DNA from: Litoribrevibacter euphylliae
Lineage (GTDB): Bacteria; Pseudomonadota; Gammaproteobacteria; Pseudomonadales; Litoribrevibacteraceae
Length of the DNA stretch: 64,000 nucleotides
Reading direction: 5' to 3'
Assembly (NCBI RefSeq): GCF_042646085.1
Contig: NZ_JBHRSZ010000004.1
Location: forward strand, 1-64,000
Part shown: positions 53,377 through 62,851 of the stretch, piece by piece
Layout: every line of letters starts with the position of its first letter
How positions within the stretch are numbered: position 1 is the first letter of the stretch
Notes under the pieces: model-generated
Database searches by the model: none
The model's input: the letters and a program-made list of their open reading frames with translations, nothing else
Told to the model about the DNA's origin: nothing
Position numbers and translations under genes: made by a program

Positions 53377-53402
53377 TGGAGTTACAATCTCTAGAAATCA
53401 CG

Positions 53403-53430
53403 AAAGGCTACCGACAGGGTAGCCTTTTTT
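53403..53430. terminator. Terminator between the TM2-like and Lgt-like genes
   Basis: AAAGGCTACC pairs with GGTAGCCTTT (loop GACAG) followed by T residues; A residues on the other side let it work for the convergent gene as well. Confidence 0.85.
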
Positions 53431-53465
53431 ATGTCCACATTGTTTGGATATAAATAATGTTTGGA

Positions 53466-54509
53466 CTAAATCCGATCTTTATGTAATTGGAAGCGAAGGT
53501 TTGAGCTGGTTACTGTGCTTGTTCCTGTGTAGAAGAAGGATACAAGCCAGATTAACTGCACACCTAAGATGACTTCCGGAGTCCAAAGGAAGGATAACCC
53601 TGCCATGAGATCCGCTTTTGCCGCCTCAGGAGCAGGATAGAAGCTCATGAAGATGGCTGTGTAAATTACTGCAACGACGGTCATGATTTGATAAGGCGAA
53701 ATCTTGCTGCCGCCACGGTGGTCTGCACGCAGTGTTTCTGAATACAGTCTCCAGAACTGTGTAAATACTAAGGTGAACATCAGAGCGAAGAAGTAATAGC
53801 CTTCCAGGAAGGTCATAAGACCGATCAGACCACACAGGACATAAAGAACTGAGGTAATGGCTTGGATAGGTAGTACACGCACGCCGTGTAACTCTGATGC
53901 ATAACAGGCTTTACGTGTTTCGCCGGAGAAACTGAAGCTCATTGGGCCAAATACTTTTTGAACCCAAGTAGGAAGCTGGTCCATGCGTTTGCCATAACAG
54001 CAACCAAAGCTCACACAAGCCAGTCGCCCAAGACCTTCCCCGAAACTGTAGGCAACAGAGATGGCAGCCATGGTTGGGATTAAAGAAAGCTCGCCGTAGT
54101 CTGCAAGCAGTGCATTTGCGCCTTCAATTAAAAGCGGCGCTGAAATGATACCCACAAAGGTTGCGCCACCAATGGTGAAGGTGTGGCTCTTACCTTCAAC
54201 GATGCGGGCGACCAAACGGGCCGACGGTAAACAAATCGCTAACAAGGCTGAAATAACAACCGCAGTTAGGATCAGAGAATTGTTCACCGATTCCATCATC
54301 ATCACGAACAGCAGAACGCCGATGGCAAGTGATGTTGCTGTAAAGACACCATAATACGTTAGGTTTAGGCCCACCCATTCGCCGTTTTCATTTTTCTTGA
54401 AAGGAATGGTTGCTAAAAACTGCCACCGTTCTTTCGTTAACACTTTGAACATCCATCCTTGAAACGCCAAAAGGCATGCGCCTAAGGCCAACACAAATAC
54501 GGTATTCAT
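53466..54509 (-). CDS. Lgt-like (prolipoprotein diacylglyceryl transferase family) membrane protein
   Basis: 347 residues with about seven membrane helices. The sequence keeps Lgt-type landmarks: an early GG (TIGGATFVGI), SFGEGLGRLACVSFGCCYGK in place of GRxGNFxNxExxGR, the PIQAITSVLYVLCG helix, and FWRLYSETLRADHRGG. Lgt moves diacylglycerol from phosphatidylglycerol to lipoprotein Cys. This is divergent, with a Cys-rich motif, and is unlikely to be the housekeeping Lgt. ATG 54509 has GGAGG eight bases upstream. Last gene of an operon with a PSD-like protein and an unknown 820-residue protein. Confidence 0.75.
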   Translation of the reverse strand: MNTVFVLALGACLLAFQGWMFKVLTKERWQFLATIPFKKNENGEWVGLNLTYYGVFTATSLAIGVLLFVMMMESVNNSLILTAVVISALLAICLPSARLVARIVEGKSHTFTIGGATFVGIISAPLLIEGANALLADYGELSLIPTMAAISVAYSFGEGLGRLACVSFGCCYGKRMDQLPTWVQKVFGPMSFSFSGETRKACYASELHGVRVLPIQAITSVLYVLCGLIGLMTFLEGYYFFALMFTLVFTQFWRLYSETLRADHRGGSKISPYQIMTVVAVIYTAIFMSFYPAPEAAKADLMAGLSFLWTPEVILGVQLIWLVSFFYTGTSTVTSSNLRFQLHKDRI

Positions 54510-54565
54510 ATTAATTTCCTCCACTGGTTAATTCCCTGCGTACAGGTTCTTTCCTTGGTCACTAT

Positions 54566-55684
54566 TTATTCGACTATTGTTGTTTGAGTATTCGGTGTTT
54601 GTGATAACCCTGTTACTGCAAATAATTGAGACGAATCTTCCTGACTTTTAGTCTGCGAATGCCCGTTCACTAGCCGTTTTTTGGTATGGGCTGGCATTGC
54701 GATGTGTGAGCGAACCGCTACATCGGTTTCAATCAAAGGCTGATTGAAGGCTTGATTGAAACGGCTTTGCGCTTGTTCATGCATTAGGTTTGAAATAATG
54801 CGTTCAGAGAACTGGATTCTGTCTTTCTGGAAAATCAGTACATCCGTACTGCTTCCTGGGTGATAGAGGCTCTTTGGCTGCCCTTTTTTCAGGAATAGGC
54901 CTGGTTCAACCGGTACTGGATTGTCGTATTCGCGATCGCTGTAGCACTGCTCAATTTCACCGATCATGAGCGCAACCACTTCTACCATTGCGACTAGACC
55001 AACGTTACTGCCGCCAGGAATATCGGTATCGATGACGGTCACTACCCGGCGGTTTTTGGAGTAGGGGGTGACTACCTTAACAATGGCGCCTGGGTTGCAA
55101 GAATGAAAGTGGCCATCCAGCTCATAGATATCCACAACCTTGCCGGAAACCGGAACGTGGTTGTAATGGTATTTGTCTGGTGTCAGACGGAAGATAGCAA
55201 AGTCACCATCTTCAAAGGCTGTGAGCCATCGGGTTTTATCTTCGCCTAACATTTCTTCAAATTTGAAGAATTTGTCTTTGATCCGTAATGGCGAGTCGTC
55301 ACTAAATGATCCAATTAGCATTCGGGAATCTGCTGGTGACAGAACGGCTTCTGTTTCATTCGGCTGAGGACGACATTCCCAATACTTAATTTTGCGCTCA
55401 AAGATACGTCGAGCTGTGGTAAAGGATTCAGGCGGATCGATGCACTCGTCCAAGTTGACACCACATTGTTTGAGGAATTTTTTATTTCCCAGCAAACGTG
55501 TTGTCAGCGCCATGTCAAAGTTAAGGTGTGCGAGTAACTTTGAACTGAACGATCCCGTTAGAGCTTTAAATACGCTCGGTGAACGCTCACGAGCTGAGCT
55601 ATAAAGCCATTGAATGATGCGGTCTGCAAATAGCGTTTCGTCGATGACGTTTGCGTCTTTGTCTATGTACTGATGATTCAACAT
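54566..55684 (-). CDS. Phosphatidylserine decarboxylase-like protein
   Basis: 372 residues. PSD family marks: SPADSRML, FRLTPDKYHYNHVPVSG, GLVAMVEVVALMIGEIEQ and, at the self-cleavage site, PGSSTDVLIFQ where PSD usually has LGST. Ser after Gly should become the pyruvoyl group. It has about 100 extra N-terminal residues and a low-complexity tail. It may make phosphatidylethanolamine or decarboxylate another lipid or amino acid. Its ATG overlaps the stop of the 820-residue gene by 7 bases (ATGTTGA), so translation is coupled. Confidence 0.85.
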   Translation of the reverse strand: MLNHQYIDKDANVIDETLFADRIIQWLYSSARERSPSVFKALTGSFSSKLLAHLNFDMALTTRLLGNKKFLKQCGVNLDECIDPPESFTTARRIFERKIKYWECRPQPNETEAVLSPADSRMLIGSFSDDSPLRIKDKFFKFEEMLGEDKTRWLTAFEDGDFAIFRLTPDKYHYNHVPVSGKVVDIYELDGHFHSCNPGAIVKVVTPYSKNRRVVTVIDTDIPGGSNVGLVAMVEVVALMIGEIEQCYSDREYDNPVPVEPGLFLKKGQPKSLYHPGSSTDVLIFQKDRIQFSERIISNLMHEQAQSRFNQAFNQPLIETDVAVRSHIAMPAHTKKRLVNGHSQTKSQEDSSQLFAVTGLSQTPNTQTTIVE

Positions 55685-58140
55685 GCGTTTACATTTTCCT
55701 GAATAGTATTCTTTTTACCTTCAGCCGATCCTTGCTGGTGGTGGTCTGAGTTTTGTTGAGCTTCTTTACTTGGTGAAAGCAAGTCGCAGTCGAGAGTTAT
55801 GATGAGTGCTACAAGCTTTCTGATTCGATCACTGTTTAGTGCCTCCGAAATCAGATGTTGCTTGGTTTGGAAAAGCCACTCAGACAGCTCAATTTCAATG
55901 CCTAGTTCAGATTGGAGTTGCTGAATTTGTTCTTTACTCAGGTTATTAACATCCGTGTGCAGAGAATCCATGGCTTCAGCCAAGTGTTTTAGGCGTAAGT
56001 CGGTTCGGTAATATTCTTCGGCCTTAGTGTTGAAGCGTTTGCCTGACAGCTTGATTGGGTCGTCGTATTTCTCGTCTTTCAAAATGTCGTTGACGAGGCG
56101 ATCAGCCACTGAATGATTCCCCTTGATACGTGCCTCGAGATCCAGAACCGTTTCTTCAAGTCCTAAGCCAGTAATCAGGTCACCGGCTTCGTTTTTGATA
56201 AAGCTCAGAAGGGCATCGCGGTAGTCTTCCAGACGAACTACGTTAAAGCCTTTGTTACGACGGCTTTTCTTAATTTTTCGAGCTGATTGCAGCAGGGTGT
56301 TGAGGAAGTGATTTTGCGTGTCTTGTTTGAAGGAAAATTTCTTAAGCTCGGTTGCCGCCGTAAAGAAAATCTGACGGCGTTCACTTTCGATTTCTGGTGA
56401 ATCAGGAATGTCTGAGTGGGTAACCTTGCCTTCAGCAATAAGCTTGTATGCCAGTGCCTGAATCAGGATTTGCAGATTGACTGCTTGCCCCATGTCTTGT
56501 TCGATGCTGTGGAACAAGGAGTAGTGGCGACCTTCAAATCCGCAGTAGCCCATCTTCTGGAATTCACGAAGTTTGAATAGCAAGTACATCGACATGTTCT
56601 TGTCGAAGATGCCCATTTTATCCAAGTCTTCTTTAAGTAAATCCTGATTGCCCAGTTTGCCATCCAGTGCTGCATGGGCTTCTGTGCTTAACAGAGCCGC
56701 CGGGTAATCAATTAATCGGAAGTCTGGCACGTAATCGCCTTTCAGTCCTAGCGAGGAACTGACGGTGTGATCTACAAAGTTGGGGCCGAATGGCGTGATC
56801 GGACGACCAATGAATTTAATTTTGGCTTTGCTTTTCCAGCGACGCCAGAACATCCGCAGATGTGTAAAGTCGAGCTCATGCGGTAGGAAACCCAGTACGG
56901 TTTCCGGGTGGAATTGTTCAAAGTCGATGCGATAAGGCGCAGCGGTATAAGTCCCCACAAACAGAGGTAAAAAGTGCTCTGTGATCTTAATTACCAGATC
57001 GCCTAACAGTTTTTCATGAGCTTCATTAAAGCCATTGGTTTTGTCTTCGAGGGCGTGTTGAATTTTTTTACTGCCGAGACTGATGTGGGTGCCGTTATTC
57101 GCCAAACTGATGTTGGAAGTGTTTGGCAGTATGATTAGGTTTGAGTTAATAATGCCTGCGTCACGTAGCTTTGCGACCGCATTCAAGTGTGAGCGACTTA
57201 ACACCTGATGACAAAGAGCCATATAAGCGTGTTTCTCTTCTCCTTTATCCCAACCTGATAAGCAAGGGCTCATAAACAAGTCACGATAAAAATTATCTGA
57301 GATGCAATCGTTTAATTGTTTCTGGCGACTTGGTGGGTGCGGCGAGAAAAAGATCATCGCTTTTTGCTGGAAGTGTTCCAGACCAAAATGTTTATTTGCA
57401 TATTCGGTGAGCAGGTGTGTGAACAAGAAGCGATGTGAGGTTTCTTGAGAAAGCTGGAAACCCAGACCTTTCTCTTTCGAAAGATTAAGGACTTTAAATG
57501 AGTGGGTTTCGGGGGAGGTGTTGTCGTTGGAGAAGTTATCCACCAACTTCATGCCTTCCTCACGAATGTAGTCCGGTAGCTGATATTTATCAGCGAGAAT
57601 ATCGGCTAATGATAAGCGCACTAAATAGCTAATCGGCACTCGAACCCAAGGCTGATCGTCTTCCATAAACAGGAAGCTGGAGGAATCGCTGCGCTGTCGA
57701 TTTTCTTCCGATTTTTTATCTGCTTTCAAGTCGTAATTGAAAATCTTAAGACTGTTGGTATTAAGCTTTTCTAGAGGGAAGCGAACCCAGCTGTTTTCCC
57801 AAACACCGGATTGGTTTTCCAAGTATTCATTGAGTCGTTCCACTGCGGAATCCGCAACATCACCGGTTTGGGACCGGCGAAGAACGTTAGCGTAGTAGGA
57901 AGACTTTCTGATGGTGCAAGGAAGGTCAACATGGTCCTTATCACCCATCACAGCCACTTGGAGTTCAGTTTCTGAGCCTGCAGTTATGTCTTCGGCAGAG
58001 AAAGGAAGGGTGGAAAGGTCTTTAGGGTTGATACCGAGCAAATCACAGCATATTTTTTCGTTCAGAAGCTCATTGGTTGGGCGTTCTTTTTCTTGTTCTT
58101 TTAGCTGGATATAGGTCGGATGTTCACGGCTTTGGGACAT
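55678..58140 (-). CDS. Unrecognised 820-residue protein, first gene of PSD-Lgt-like operon
   Basis: I do not recognise this protein. It is soluble-looking, with no signal peptide or membrane helix, and fairly rich in charged residues. Notable stretches: AMIFFSPHPPSRQKQLND, NLIILPNTSNISLANNGTHISLG, YRIDFEQFHPETVLGFLPHE, FIGRPITPFGPNF and RHYSLFHSIEQDMGQAVNLQ, which contain conserved-looking His, Asp, Glu and Arg that could form an active site. The C-terminal part (about 600-790) is helical. Translation is coupled to the PSD-like gene. The start is the ATG at 58140. A GTTC-AAC-GAAC palindrome lies about 70 bases upstream. Confidence 0.8.
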   Translation of the reverse strand: MSQSREHPTYIQLKEQEKERPTNELLNEKICCDLLGINPKDLSTLPFSAEDITAGSETELQVAVMGDKDHVDLPCTIRKSSYYANVLRRSQTGDVADSAVERLNEYLENQSGVWENSWVRFPLEKLNTNSLKIFNYDLKADKKSEENRQRSDSSSFLFMEDDQPWVRVPISYLVRLSLADILADKYQLPDYIREEGMKLVDNFSNDNTSPETHSFKVLNLSKEKGLGFQLSQETSHRFLFTHLLTEYANKHFGLEHFQQKAMIFFSPHPPSRQKQLNDCISDNFYRDLFMSPCLSGWDKGEEKHAYMALCHQVLSRSHLNAVAKLRDAGIINSNLIILPNTSNISLANNGTHISLGSKKIQHALEDKTNGFNEAHEKLLGDLVIKITEHFLPLFVGTYTAAPYRIDFEQFHPETVLGFLPHELDFTHLRMFWRRWKSKAKIKFIGRPITPFGPNFVDHTVSSSLGLKGDYVPDFRLIDYPAALLSTEAHAALDGKLGNQDLLKEDLDKMGIFDKNMSMYLLFKLREFQKMGYCGFEGRHYSLFHSIEQDMGQAVNLQILIQALAYKLIAEGKVTHSDIPDSPEIESERRQIFFTAATELKKFSFKQDTQNHFLNTLLQSARKIKKSRRNKGFNVVRLEDYRDALLSFIKNEAGDLITGLGLEETVLDLEARIKGNHSVADRLVNDILKDEKYDDPIKLSGKRFNTKAEEYYRTDLRLKHLAEAMDSLHTDVNNLSKEQIQQLQSELGIEIELSEWLFQTKQHLISEALNSDRIRKLVALIITLDCDLLSPSKEAQQNSDHHQQGSAEGKKNTIQENVNAC

Positions 58141-58356
58141 CTTGAGTCCGACTCCTATTACTGTTTTATTAGAAGTCTATGGCGGTTATGTGTATGAAAT
58201 TTGGCCGTTCGTTGAACAAGATGTGACTGTTTTGTTTCAGTATTATTACAGTGGCAAGCTGAGAAATACCTAAAAATCTCTATAAATTAAGAAGCTAGAG
58301 GAGACTTTTCAGGTGGTGGTTAATCATTGTGATGAGTGCTTTAAAGACGCTGTGTG

Positions 58357-58384
58357 GAAAAATTGAGAGGTTTCCTAACCTCTC
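58357..58384 (-). terminator. Terminator of the corB-like gene
   Basis: On the minus strand GAGAGGTT, loop AGGA, AACCTCTC and then AATTTTT. A competing hairpin CCTCTC-ATT-GAGAGG overlaps it at 58379-58393. Confidence 0.75.
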
Positions 58385-58406
58385 ATTGAGAGGCTAGAAA
58401 TATTAC

Positions 58407-59663
58407 TTAAGCGGCAGGAATGATTCGGGCAGATTTGATGATATTTTCTTTCACCTGAAGAATTTCAATGTAATAGCCATCTAATTTCAGGCTCAGGTTG
58501 GCATCCGGTATGTATTCCAAGTATTCAACAATTAGACCGTTGATGGTTTTTGGTCCTTCCGTAGGTAACGCCCAGCCCAGGGTTTTGTTGATGTCACGAA
58601 TTGCTGCAGTGCCATCAATAATGAAAGAGCCATCGTTTTGCGGCGTAATATCTTTGTTGAAGGTGGCTATGTCGGTAGTGAACTCACCGACGATTTCTTC
58701 AAGAATGTCTTCCAGAGTAACGATGCCCTGAACGTCTCCATATTCATCTACAACCAGAGCAATACGACGCTTTTCTTTCTGGAAATTGAACATCTGAGTA
58801 TGCAGTGGTGTGCTTTCAGGAACGAAATATGGCTCTCTGGTCGCTTGCATGATCATTGACTTGGTCAGTCGGTTTTCATTAAGGAAACGGTTAATGCTTC
58901 TTAAATGAACGATACCTACTACTTTATTAACGTCGGATTTGTACACCGGCATTCTGGTGTGCTGACTGTGGCGTATTTGCTCGATGATTTCTTCTATATC
59001 GAGATCAATGTCGATACCAACCACTTCGTTTCTAGGCACCATGATGTCGTCGACAGAGACTTTTTCGAGGTCAATAATCGAAACCAGCATGTCCTTGTAT
59101 CTAGGAGATATGCGTTGGCTTGATTCAAACAGAACTGTTCTTAGCTCTTCTTTGCTTAGTGCGTCTGAACCTTCACCGTTGGAGCGAATACCTAGAAGAG
59201 ATAATAAAGACTTAGTGATGATGTTCAGTAGCCAGATTACTGGGTAAAGAACTTTCAATAAAATGGCTAAGATATACGATGCAGGGAAGGCGATGCGTTC
59301 TGGATGCAGTGCCGCAATAGTTTTTGGTGTCACTTCAGCAAAGATAAGTACCACAATGGTTAGCGCGGTAGTGGCAATCGCAATACCCGCATCACCCCAA
59401 AGTTGTACTGCAATGATGGTTGCAATGGCGGAAGCAAGGATGTTTACAAAGTTGTTTCCAACCAAAATGACGCTAATCAGCTTGTCTGGCGTCTTCAGTA
59501 GTTTCTCAGAATTTTTTGCACCCCGATTTCCGCTTTTGGCCAAATGTTTCAGGCGATAGCGGTTGAGCGACATCATGCCAGTCTCAGAGCTTGAAAAGAA
59601 TGCAGATAAGATGATTAAGAATACAAGGAATGCACTAAGGAGTGCTATGGGGTACTCGTTCAA
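58407..59663 (-). CDS. corB: CorB/YfjD-type CNNM domain transporter with CBS pair
   Basis: 418 residues. CNNM/DUF21 membrane domain (about 1-190; SAFFSSSETGMMSLNRYRLKHLAKSGNRGAK, ILVGNNFVNILASA, FAEVTPKTIAA), a CBS pair (about 205-325; VDDIMVPRNEVVGID, HTRMPVYKSD, VVDEYGDVQGIVTLEDILEEIVGE) and a CorC/HlyC C-terminal domain. Members act in magnesium or cobalt handling. It closely resembles E. coli YfjD. The start is TTG 59663. It follows the ypjD-like gene, as in E. coli near ffh. Confidence 0.92.
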   Translation of the reverse strand: MNEYPIALLSAFLVFLIILSAFFSSSETGMMSLNRYRLKHLAKSGNRGAKNSEKLLKTPDKLISVILVGNNFVNILASAIATIIAVQLWGDAGIAIATTALTIVVLIFAEVTPKTIAALHPERIAFPASYILAILLKVLYPVIWLLNIITKSLLSLLGIRSNGEGSDALSKEELRTVLFESSQRISPRYKDMLVSIIDLEKVSVDDIMVPRNEVVGIDIDLDIEEIIEQIRHSQHTRMPVYKSDVNKVVGIVHLRSINRFLNENRLTKSMIMQATREPYFVPESTPLHTQMFNFQKEKRRIALVVDEYGDVQGIVTLEDILEEIVGEFTTDIATFNKDITPQNDGSFIIDGTAAIRDINKTLGWALPTEGPKTINGLIVEYLEYIPDANLSLKLDGYYIEILQVKENIIKSARIIPAA

Positions 59664-59721
59664 GGAATGTTTGACCTAAAAAGCTGATTTGTTCGAATTG
59701 TTAAGCACAAAAGAGTATCCG

Positions 59722-60540
59722 TCAAGAAGTGACTGGAATTTGAAGTACTAATTCTAATACTGCCTTACTTCCAAAATATCCAAGCAGTAATAACGCCCAG
59801 CCGCCTAAAGTCCAGCGAATGGCCTTCTTGCCACGCCAACCATACAGTTGGTGGCCCAATAGTAACGTACCCAAAACAATCCAGGCTGCAATAGACAGTA
59901 CCGTTTTATGGACTAAGTGCTGTTCAAAGAGATCTTCTACAAATAAAACGCCAGCCACCATGGCGCCTGTCAATAAAATGAAGCCTGTCCAAAGCATGTT
60001 GAACAGTAGGTGTTCCATAGTTTGCAGTGGAGGCAAAGTTTTAATGATGTTCCAGCTGTTGTGGCGTTGTTTTAGTTTTTTATTCAGAACTAAAAGCAAA
60101 ATCGCTTGCAATGCCGCAATGCTGAAGAAGGCGTACGAGGTAATCGACAAGATAATATGTGTCGCTAAGCCTGGCGAAAGATGTTCAATGGTTTGTGAAT
60201 CAGAGTGCGTGGCAAGCACTGACCACATTAAAGCGCCTGCGGCAATCGGAGCAATGCCGATAAATAAGCTGAGGACAGGTTTTTTAAAGCTGTTAAGGAA
60301 CACCATCAGAGCAATAAGAGCTGCCACTAATGATGAAATATTGTCGATGCTGATGTCTGGACCATGATCGGTACGAATGCTACTGCTGCATAAGACAAAG
60401 TGGATAAATATAGCGAATCCCAGAATAATGTTCTGTTTTTCCAGAGGGATGCCAGATTTTCCATTGAGAATCCGTAGCTGAGAGCCAGCTACAATTATGT
60501 ATGTAATGGAAACGACTATGGCCGCTGCAAGTTCCCACAT
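59722..60540 (-). CDS. ypjD: YpjD/CcsA-like cytochrome c assembly-type membrane protein
   Basis: 272 residues with about eight membrane helices and the CcsA/CcmF-type Trp-poor core. The family is called cytochrome c assembly protein, but for YpjD a link to heme handling is not established. The ypjD-corB pair beside ffh is the same as in E. coli. It is divergent from ffh. Confidence 0.88.
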   Translation of the reverse strand: MWELAAAIVVSITYIIVAGSQLRILNGKSGIPLEKQNIILGFAIFIHFVLCSSSIRTDHGPDISIDNISSLVAALIALMVFLNSFKKPVLSLFIGIAPIAAGALMWSVLATHSDSQTIEHLSPGLATHIILSITSYAFFSIAALQAILLLVLNKKLKQRHNSWNIIKTLPPLQTMEHLLFNMLWTGFILLTGAMVAGVLFVEDLFEQHLVHKTVLSIAAWIVLGTLLLGHQLYGWRGKKAIRWTLGGWALLLLGYFGSKAVLELVLQIPVTS

Positions 60541-60867
60541 ATTCTCTTATTGTTCCTGTTTGCGCTTAGATTCTTACCTGAATACCGAGAGGTTGACCTG
60601 TTCAAGATCAAAAAAACCATCGTAGTTTGTCACAGATAAGGGGTTTATAGAAGAGTCTGAATAGCTTAACAGGGGTGGAATCAGTTAGAATTGTCCTCAA
60701 TCATAAAAAAGGTGTGTTTTTAAGCTGTTTTGATCCCTCTGGATATTTATTATTGTCAGCCCTTGGGATGCGCTATATACACCCTTATTATCAAGAGTAT
60801 TACTGACAGATTTTTATGTGCGGTGATACTCGTTTGAATTTAGCCGTATTAAGGTAGACAGATATTC
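60541..60867. other. Divergent region between ypjD and ffh
   Basis: 327 bases without a gene. It holds the ffh promoter candidate at 60753-60781 and AT-rich DNA on the ypjD side. No further clear element was seen. Confidence 0.6.
60753..60781 (+). promoter_or_regulatory. Candidate sigma-70 promoter of ffh
   Basis: TTGTCA, 17-base spacer, TATACA, placed about 87 bases before the ffh ATG. Confidence 0.5.
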
Positions 60868-62292
60868 ATGTTTGAAAATTTATCCGATCGTTTAACGGAC
60901 TCCCTCAAACACATAACCGGTCAGGCCAAACTGACAGAAGACAACATCAAGGGCACCTTGCGTGAAGTTCGCTTGGCGTTGCTTGAGGCTGATGTTGCTT
61001 TGCTGGTTGTTAAAGAATTTATTGGTAAAGTTAAAGAGCGAGCTATTGGTTTGGATGTTTCCCAGCATCTGAATCCTGGTCAGGAATTTGTCAAAATCGT
61101 TCAGGAAGAGCTTGAAGCTCTTATGGGCGAGGCGAATGAAGATCTTAACCTTAATGCGCAACCGCCGGCTGTGATTATGATGGCTGGTTTACAGGGGGCG
61201 GGTAAAACCACCACTGTAGGTAAGCTAGGTAAGTTTCTAAAAGAACGTAATAAGAAAAAAGTGCTTGTTACATCGGCTGACGTTTATCGTCCTGCTGCAA
61301 TTAAACAGCTGGAAACCTTAGCTAATGACCTCGAATTAGAATTCCACCCTAGTACAGGCGATATGGATCCTGTGGAAATTGCACAGGGTGCTATTGCTGA
61401 TGCGCGTCGTAAGCAGGCAGATGTGGTGATTGTGGATACCGCGGGTCGTCTTCATATCGATGAAGAAATGATGGGCGAAATTAAGCGTCTTCATGCTGCG
61501 ATCAACCCAGTAGAGACTTTGTTTGTTGTTGATGCGATGACAGGTCAGGATGCGGCAAATACAGCGAAAGCATTTAACGATGCGTTACCGTTAAGTGGTG
61601 TGATTCTAACCAAGGTTGACGGTGATGCGCGAGGTGGTGCTGCATTATCTGTACGCCACATCACAGGTAAACCAATTAAATTCTTGGGTGTTGGTGAGAA
61701 GACAGATGCGTTAGAGCCTTTCCACCCAGACCGGATGGCGTCTCGTATTCTTGGGATGGGTGATGTTCTATCTCTTATTGAAGAAGCTGAACGCAAAATC
61801 GATAAGCAGAAAGCTGAAAAGTTCGCGAAGAAGATTAAGAAAGGTAAAGGCTTTAACCTGGAAGATTTTCGTGATCAGCTTCAGCAAATGAAAAATATGG
61901 GTGGTATGACCAGCTTACTAGATAAGCTTCCTGGTATGGGGAATTTATCTCAGATGGCCGGTGACCATTTGAATGAGAAAATGTTTGTTCAAATGGAAGC
62001 AATTATCAACTCAATGACACCTCATGAGCGTCGCTTCCCGGATGTTATCAATAACTCTCGTAAAAAGCGTATCGCTGCCGGTTCAGGTACTTCTTTGCAG
62101 GATATTAATCGTCTTCTTAAACAGCACAAGCAAATGCAGAAGATGATGAAAAAATTCAGTAAGAAAGGGGCTGTAGCAAATCTGATGCGAGGTATGGGCG
62201 GTATGTTTGGTGGCGGCGGCCCTGGTGGTGGTATGCCACCGGGCGGAATGCCTCCTGGTGGTATGGGGGGCGGTTTACCACCTAAGTTTTAG
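60868..62292 (+). CDS. ffh: Signal recognition particle protein Ffh
   Basis: 474 residues. N domain, SRP GTPase with GLQGAGKTTTVGKLG, DTAGRLH, TKVDGDARGG, and a Met-rich M domain that binds signal peptides and 4.5S RNA. The C-terminal tail is Gly/Met/Pro-rich (GGMPPGGMPPGG). It targets membrane proteins together with FtsY. It leads the ffh-rpsP-rimM-trmD block. Confidence 0.97.
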   Translation: MFENLSDRLTDSLKHITGQAKLTEDNIKGTLREVRLALLEADVALLVVKEFIGKVKERAIGLDVSQHLNPGQEFVKIVQEELEALMGEANEDLNLNAQPPAVIMMAGLQGAGKTTTVGKLGKFLKERNKKKVLVTSADVYRPAAIKQLETLANDLELEFHPSTGDMDPVEIAQGAIADARRKQADVVIVDTAGRLHIDEEMMGEIKRLHAAINPVETLFVVDAMTGQDAANTAKAFNDALPLSGVILTKVDGDARGGAALSVRHITGKPIKFLGVGEKTDALEPFHPDRMASRILGMGDVLSLIEEAERKIDKQKAEKFAKKIKKGKGFNLEDFRDQLQQMKNMGGMTSLLDKLPGMGNLSQMAGDHLNEKMFVQMEAIINSMTPHERRFPDVINNSRKKRIAAGSGTSLQDINRLLKQHKQMQKMMKKFSKKGAVANLMRGMGGMFGGGGPGGGMPPGGMPPGGMGGGLPPKF

Positions 62293-62315
62293 GCCGTTGT
62301 TGAGTATTATTAAAA

Positions 62316-62343
62316 GCCGTAACCTGAAGGTTACGGTTTTTTT
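62316..62343 (+). terminator. Terminator of ffh
   Basis: CCGTAACC, loop TGAA, GGTTACGG and seven T. Confidence 0.92.
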
Positions 62344-62568
62344 ATGTCTACTATTTATATAGTTTATATTTTTCTCTGTTGGCTAGCCCATGTTGGGACA
62401 AGGACTTGTTCAGAGGTTCTCTAGAAAAAACAGGTTTCTTTTATTTGAGTGTTCACGTAGAATACGCGCACTTATTTTACCGGGTATTTCAGGCCTAGCT
62501 AAGTCTGAATTGCCTTAAAACCAATGGTAGGTGATATCAAAGCCTCCCGCAGATAAAGGATCGATACT

Positions 62569-62808
62569 ATGGTAGTAATTCGATTAGCACGCAGCGGTTC
62601 TAAAAAACGCCCTTTCTATCACATTTCAGTAGCTGACTCACGTAATGCACGTGACGGTCGCTTTATCGAGCGGGTAGGGTTTTTTAATCCAGTCGCTCGT
62701 GGTCAGGAAGAGCGTCTACGCATCGACAATGAGCGTGTTGAATACTGGGTGTCTAAAGGTGCTCAGCTTTCTGACCGCGTTGCTAAGCTTGTTAAAGAAG
62801 CTAAGTAA
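62569..62808 (+). CDS. rpsP: 30S ribosomal protein S16
   Basis: 79 residues with VVIRLARSGSKKRPFYHISV and GRFIERVGFFNP. The gene is in its usual place before rimM and trmD. The 276 bases upstream (62293-62568) hold the ffh terminator and probably its promoter; no leader ORF was seen. Confidence 0.97.
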   Translation: MVVIRLARSGSKKRPFYHISVADSRNARDGRFIERVGFFNPVARGQEERLRIDNERVEYWVSKGAQLSDRVAKLVKEAK

Positions 62809-62851
62809 TTAGCTAAGAAATATTTTGGTACCGGACTGATATCCTTACTCG

